DNA of 64,000 nucleotides. Origin: Hedera helix (taxonomy: Eukaryota > Streptophyta > Magnoliopsida > Apiales > Araliaceae). Position numbers and translations under genes: made by a program. The DNA is taken from positions 11,713,010-11,777,009 of the forward strand of contig OX359285.1 in the NCBI GenBank assembly GCA_947179155.2, in the 5' to 3' direction. Of the stretch, positions 59,101 through 64,000 are shown piece by piece. The notes under the pieces were generated by a model. That model was not told where the DNA came from and did no database searches. It was given only the letters and a program-made list of their open reading frames with translations. Numbering within the stretch: the first letter of the stretch is position 1; each line of letters starts with the position of its first letter.

Positions 59101-59189
59101 AATCATCTTCATCAATCTTTGCTAGATCTATCTTCATTGGGATTGGAATTTATTCCACCATTGGGCTTCTCTACAATTCACGTTGGGCC
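56114..59189 (-). repeat. Reversed Tekay-type LTR (related to Tekay-2)
   Basis: Starts TGTAATGCCCCGGAAAATCC with CGCACTAGCTACG, as at 24031. It contains the same 39-bp repeat as the Tekay-2 LTR in reverse complement, and a GC-rich block near 58060-58120 (CCGTTGCAGTGATGG, CCACCGCTGTGG) related to 28425-28500. It is inserted in the Tekay-3 3' LTR and ends where the next reversed LTR begins, so its far end is missing. Confidence 0.7.
57375..57862. repeat. 39-bp tandem repeat, ~12 copies
   Basis: Unit with TACTAATATTATTAATCATT followed by TAATAATATTTTAATCA. It is the reverse complement of the 28612-28850 repeat. Copy number is about double. Confidence 0.9.
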
Positions 59190-61572
59190 TGTGACACCAC
59201 CAAATTCGGGTTCCAAATACCCGGATCCGGTCATCACGATCCAATACAAACATTCACCTCTAAACAACATACAATAACTAAATGCGGAATAATAAACATA
59301 TGTTGTTCATTCAAAAGGTGTTACTAGTCCCAAGATACGATAACCTTACACAAAAGTACACAAATACCATTAATAAAGTACTTAGGGTTTATATTACATA
59401 ACAATTAATTTAATTAACTACAAGGCTGCATCTCGAAGTCTATCACTTCATCTTTCTTTTACCCTTGTTCTTTCCCGAAGTCTCGGGTTGCACTGCAATA
59501 AGGTTTCATGATATAGCAAGAGTGAGCAACTAGTTTGCTCAACAAGTTTAAATAACAACAACAAAACAATATATCATGAATGAAAGGGAATAGCTGAACA
59601 ATTCAATAATATGAATAACATAAACAGAAATAATGATTTGCTTTTAAAATTATGATAGTCAAATAGACTATGAACTATAAATATCCACTGGAGTCAATAG
59701 TAGGTTGGCCCATTGGTTACTACCAGAAATATGTACCTGAGGGGATCAGCCTCAGTACAATATGTGTATGCATAACATTTAATTTCCGTATTTTTGTACC
59801 TGATATTAGATACAGGGTACTCCCCTATAATAAAGGGGTGTTCATAATAGTCTAAGAATCCGCATCTTCAAGGATTTGGATAGCTTTTAAAATCTTTAAC
59901 ATAAATGTCTAGCCGAACAATGACTTAGACCTACTTTGAACAGTTCTTTAAACAGTAGAACAATAATTAAGTACAAGTCAACGACTATACGATCTCAAGT
60001 GCAACAAGTGCGAATAACAACAATATCGATTTGGAATAATTGTAAAGTAATTAAACCACTCAAAACATGCTTGGAATTACAGTTCAAGCTTAACTAAATA
60101 ATTTGCTCAATGAAATGAGTTTAGAGATAAGGAACTTGCCTGTCTGCTCAGCTACAATAAATGTCTAGCTTTAACTAACTGGCTTTGAAAGACCTAACAT
60201 TAATAAAGTTGGTCTAATAATTAGTACGACGTATTTGCACAACTATACGCTCACTAAGGTACTTATTTATCATATAAGTACTAACACATAATTTACATCA
60301 GTCAAAATAATATTATTAACCTTATAGACCCTTAATCATTTTAGGTTAACAATTTATTACAATTGTTTAATTAAATCATAATTAAATTCAATTTATTTTA
60401 TTAGCTCAATATCTATTTAATTACTATTTAATCTTGATTAAATAGAAATTAATTAATTAACTTTAGTTATTATAAATAATAACTAATTGTACTTACCCAT
60501 TATTTAATAATAATTAAATAATAAATAATTATTAATTTAATTTTAACCTTCTTTAATTTAATATTAATCAACTAATAATTAATTAATTAATTAACCTCAC
60601 TTATTATTTAATTTAAGGAAATTAAATAATAGTTTACTAATTTTAATCCTCTTTAATTATTATTTAATGTCAATTAAATAATAATTAATTATTTAATTAA
60701 TTTTAATTACTATTTAAGGTTAAATAATAATCAATTCATCCTTATTTATTATAATAAATTATTATTCTAATAATTTAATTTCCATTAATCGTTATTTAAT
60801 GCTAATTAAATAATAATTAATTACTTAATTATCCTTATTTATTATTTAATAATATTTAAATAATAAATAATTAATTTATAAATTTTATCTCTCTTTAATT
60901 ATTATTTAATAGGAATTAAATAATAATTGCTAATTTATCACCTTTATTTATTATTAACATTTTAACTAATAAATTTATTTAACTTAACCATGATTTAGCT
61001 AACTAGATTAATATTTAAAATATTTAAATATTAAACTTAATGAAAAATATCTTCCCCAATATCATTTTTGTATTATTATTATTTTTGTTATAATTTTAAA
61101 TTAGTTTTTAAATATTTATATTTAATTAAATTTAACCTGAATGGCATTTCTGTAAATAAGTTGAAAACTGGTCCGAGGGCAAAATAGTAATTTTGCCAAA
61201 AAAAAACACAGAGGGGCAGTTTAGTAATTTCGCCGGAAAATATACTGCCGCGCATTACGCGCGTTACAAAATTTACTGCCCAAAACGGTGCCGTTTTGAG
61301 AAGCCGGGAATGGCTTCCGCGCGCATCGCGCGGAGTAAATTTTTACCGACACCAAACGACGTTGTTTGGCTCCGCGTCCTTTAGCCAAATAACCTTCCGC
61401 GCATTGCGCGGAAAACCCCTTTTTTTTCTTCCGACAGAATGTGAACAGTACCCACTTTAGTTAAACTTATACCTTCAAGTAATCTTTAACTCCTCAATAA
61501 AAATCCAAAAAAAATATCAAACACCTAATATTAATTTATAACATGAAAATTTAATTTTTCATGATTTAATAT
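59190..61572 (-). repeat. Reversed LTR fragment, Tekay-1 family at left end
   Basis: The first ~1 kb (59190-60200) closely matches the corresponding end of the Tekay-1 LTRs (TGTGACACCACCAAATTCGG). After that it diverges: an AT-rich array (60360-60960) with ATTTAATTATTATTTAAT-type units, then a GC-rich block at about 61200-61420 with CCGCGCATTGCGCGG palindromes and AAACGACGTTGTTTGG. It is cut at about 61573 by a copia LTR. No primer binding site is seen on either side. The frame 61193-61384 lies in the GC-rich block and is probably not coding. Confidence 0.7.
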
Positions 61573-63084
61573 TGTTGAACATTGAATGGTTAAATTTAAT
61601 GATAAGAAATAATGTACAAGGGCTGTATTAGATAAGATCAAAACTGTTAGATTGATCTCTTGATATGAATGTATAAAAGTCTTTTGTGTTGTACTAAGAC
61701 TTAGATAGATCAAAACTGTTAGGTTGATCTGTTGGTGTAATAAAATCGTAGAATGGACTTTACGATTTCAGTCAAGAAAACTCTACGATTTGATCAAACT
61801 CTACGATCAAGGCAACCAATCGTAGAATGGACTCTACGATCTTAGTCAAGAAGACTCTACGACCAAACAGACTATGTTCTTAACGAGAAACCTTAAATAG
61901 AACTCTACGATCAACAGTCTAACAGTTGAGTAAAATCTACGATGATAGTAAGAGATGATCCTTTACAGATCAATCACGACAGCAAGGATATTCGTAGAGT
62001 TGATCATGAAAGGTCGTTGAGCAAAAAGGCAAGAGACATCACGACTCTCAGATCAGGAGCTATTCTATTCAAGAATTCAATCTAAATTGATGTAACCAAA
62101 AAGGAAACTTCTGCAATTCGATCAAAGTCAGAAAAGTTAGGGGACTGACCCAAGCGCACTATGGAACAGAAAGAAGACTTTCAAGGCAGAAAAGTCAGAG
62201 GATTGTGTCCTATCAGTCCTATAGTTTGGAAGGACCAAACGACTCTATGAAAGTTGGTAGGAACCTACGACTGACATATTTGTCCCAAAGGAAAAAGAAA
62301 ACAACCTTCCATGGACTAACAGGTCAGATCAAATAAAATCTCATCAGAGCTTTAATCAGTTATATTAATATAATATACAGCAACTCTCCTCTGTGAGGTA
62401 ACGGAAAGAAATACAACCTCAAGTAGATGGTCTAATGGAAAGAAACACAAGCTCAAGCAGATGGTCCAACGAGAAGAAAACTGAAGCCCTAACTTCTTAA
62501 ATACTAAGATCGGCAAAAGAGAAAACTAACTCTCTGAACAAAAAAAAGTATAAGCAATAAGTGAAAAAGATTAAACTGAAAAGAAAGCTTGCATTGCTAC
62601 TAAGTCCTTCGAAAACTCAAGCTTATAACAACTTAGTAGCACATCCAAATATACATCATTACAGGAGAGTTCTTTGTGAACTAGTGTATCCAAGTCTGTT
62701 AGACTTGTAGAGTTCTTAGTGAACTAGAGTTCCAAGACGGCTGGTCTTGAAGGAATCTTAGTGATTCTGAAATTGTAAAAGTATCCTTAGTGGATTTGCT
62801 GCTGGAAGAGCAGAACAGTGGAGTAGGAGTCTTGTGAGCTCTGAACCACTTAAAACCCAGAGTCTTTCTTATTGTGTCTTTCATTTGCTATATCTGTCAT
62901 ATAATTGCTTGTTGAATTATTACTCTAACATATCAAGAAAACGGTAACTAAATCATATTCCACCGTGTTAAACTTTCTGTTTAAGAATTAATTAAGTAAG
63001 ATCTTTTTAAATAAAGGAAATTTTTAAAAGAATCTATTCAACCCCCCCCCCTCTAGATTTCTATTGTGTCATTGGGAACTAACA
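61573..63084 (+). repeat. 5' LTR of copia-2 (SIRE-like)
   Basis: The right end (GGAACTAACA) is fixed by the primer binding site two bases later. The left end TGTTGAAC at 61573 is the best TG start and gives 1512 bp, like the SIRE LTR. CTCTACGAT and its complement recur about eight times at 61740-61995. There is also a C-rich block (CAACCCCCCCCCCTC) near 63040, as in the SIRE LTR end. Confidence 0.72.
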
Positions 63085-63086
63085 AT

Positions 63087-63104
63087 TGGTATCAGAGCAG
63101 ATTC
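63087..63104 (+). other. Primer binding site, tRNA-iMet (copia-2)
   Basis: TGGTATCAGAGCAGATTC, two bases after the LTR end. The first 12 bases match initiator tRNA-Met exactly. Confidence 0.95.
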
Positions 63105-63139
63105 TCACATCTAAAGCCTTACAAGCTTGAGTAGATTAA

Positions 63140-64000
63140 ATGGCACTCAACAAGAATGGATCGGAACTCGGTGGAGGTAACAGACCACCTATGTGTAATA
63201 AAGAAAAATTTGCTAACTGGAAAGTTCGTATGCAGGCTTACATGGATGCTATAGATGATGAACTGTTCGAGACAGTGCTAAATGGGCCGATCATACCAAT
63301 GAAGCTTGCACTATCAACTGAAGATCCAAGCAAGCTAGTAGCAAAGAAAAGAGACGAATGGACAGACAATGAAAAGAAGGATGTTCGAAGAGACAAAAGG
63401 GCTAAGAACACCCTATTTCAATCTCTGGATGATGATCTATTTGAGAACGTTGTCAACTGTAAAACAGCTCAAGAAGTCTGGCAAACTCTATTGATCATGC
63501 ATGAAGGAACAGAAGAAGTCAGAGAAAATAAGCAATCACTTCTTGTTTAGCAGTATTAAATGTTCACTCACATCTCAGGTGAAAACATTACAACCACCTA
63601 CGAGAGATTTAACTTGCTACTAAACTCTCTTAGATCTTATGGAAAAATCTATCCAAACAGAGATCTTATCATTAAATTCATGAGATCTTTGCCAAGCAAA
63701 TGGGATGTCAAAACCCCAGTCATCCGGGAGTCAAAGAACCTGCACGAGATGACTGTACAACAGTTATATGGAAATCTTCTCACCTATGAGTTGGAGCTAA
63801 ATCAAAGAGTAGAGAATCCATCTGGGGAAAGAAAGAAGGAGAAAAACATTGCTCTTAAAGCCTCAATCTCAACTCACAGAAGCAATCACAAGGATATCTC
63901 TGACTCTGACAAGGATGAATCAAATGATGATGAAGGAGCTGCCATGCTAGTCAGACACTTTAAAAGATTCATCAACAGGAACAGACCTCAGAAGTTCAGA
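63140..64000 (+). pseudogene. Copia-2 gag, SIRE-like, runs off the window
   Basis: Starts MALNKNGSELGGGNRPPMCN. Gag domain: KFANWKVRMQAYMDAIDDEL, AKNTLFQSLDDDLF, AQEVWQTLLIMHEGTEEVRE. Two in-frame stops (TAG at 63548-63550, TAA nine bases on) follow KQSLLV. The same frame then continues through ENITTTYERFNLLLNSLRSY, IIKFMRSLPSKWDVKT and LYGNLLTYELELNQRV, standard SIRE-type Gag. The end with DSDKDESNDDEGAAMLVRHF precedes the zinc-knuckle region outside the window. Confidence 0.88.

Noticed and set aside
61193..61384. Possible small gene in a GC-rich island
   Set aside because: The island consists of palindromic LTR motifs; the frame is Arg/Lys/Ala-rich from those repeats and lacks homology to anything I know.
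19327..63104. tRNA genes suggested by TGGTATCAGAGC and TGGCGCCGTTGCC
   Set aside because: Only the 3'-complementary ~18 bases are present, each beside an LTR end. They are primer binding sites, not tRNA genes.
1..64000. Endogenous pararetrovirus or other integrated plant virus
   Set aside because: Domain order, LTRs, PBS and target duplications fit LTR retrotransposons throughout. No movement protein or coat protein domain was seen.

Overview
This window is repeat-dense nuclear DNA from a flowering plant. I found no host single-copy gene, rRNA, tRNA gene or CRISPR array. The plant assignment rests on the elements present: Athila- and Tekay-type Ty3/gypsy retrotransposons, a SIRE-type Ty1/copia element with an extra ORF after pol, and a Tourist-like MITE. 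The sequence is AT-rich and almost every coding frame carries stops or frameshifts, as expected for intergenic heterochromatin. The species cannot be told from the sequence.

Layout, left to right. 2-4190: a decayed Athila pol (protease to RT), split by a non-autonomous Athila derivative (750-3088) with a perfect ATTGC target duplication. 4191-5345: another Athila-type LTR fragment. 5565-8931: a probable solo gypsy LTR with internal repeats. 8932-9857 and 22586-24030: two arms of an unclassified older repeat, split by a nearly complete Tekay chromovirus on the minus strand (Tekay-1, 9858-22585). 24031-26408: reversed LTR fragment. 26409-30798: Tekay-2, with the odd order integrase tail, purine tract, LTR, primer binding site, leader ORF. 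30799-34167: an internally deleted Athila-3. 34168-56113: Tekay-3 on the plus strand, its 5' LTR split by a 2.9-kb non-autonomous element (34218-37108, TTAAT duplication) and its integrase split by a SIRE element (44673-55144, GATCT duplication) that itself holds a MITE (44793-45137, TAA duplication). 56114-61572: two reversed Tekay-type LTR pieces. 61573-64000: the 5' LTR and start of gag of a second SIRE-like copia element that leaves the window.

The strongest unusual observation is an extra ORF ('ORF0') between the primer binding site and gag in all three Tekay elements. Each encodes an acidic protein, coiled-coil-like at least in Tekay-1 and Tekay-2, and those two proteins align directly. 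In all three, the ATG directly follows a T-rich tract ending in AG, like a 3' splice site. Similar acceptor-like tracts precede gag in Tekay-1 and Tekay-3. This suggests ORF0 and gag may be made from separately spliced RNAs. It is inference from sequence and needs transcript data.

A second theme is how the elements decay: many premature stops are TAG where the family normally has a CAG glutamine codon, as expected if methylated cytosines in CHG sites are lost by deamination. In no element do the genes look fully functional; Tekay-1 comes closest but lacks the protease active site.
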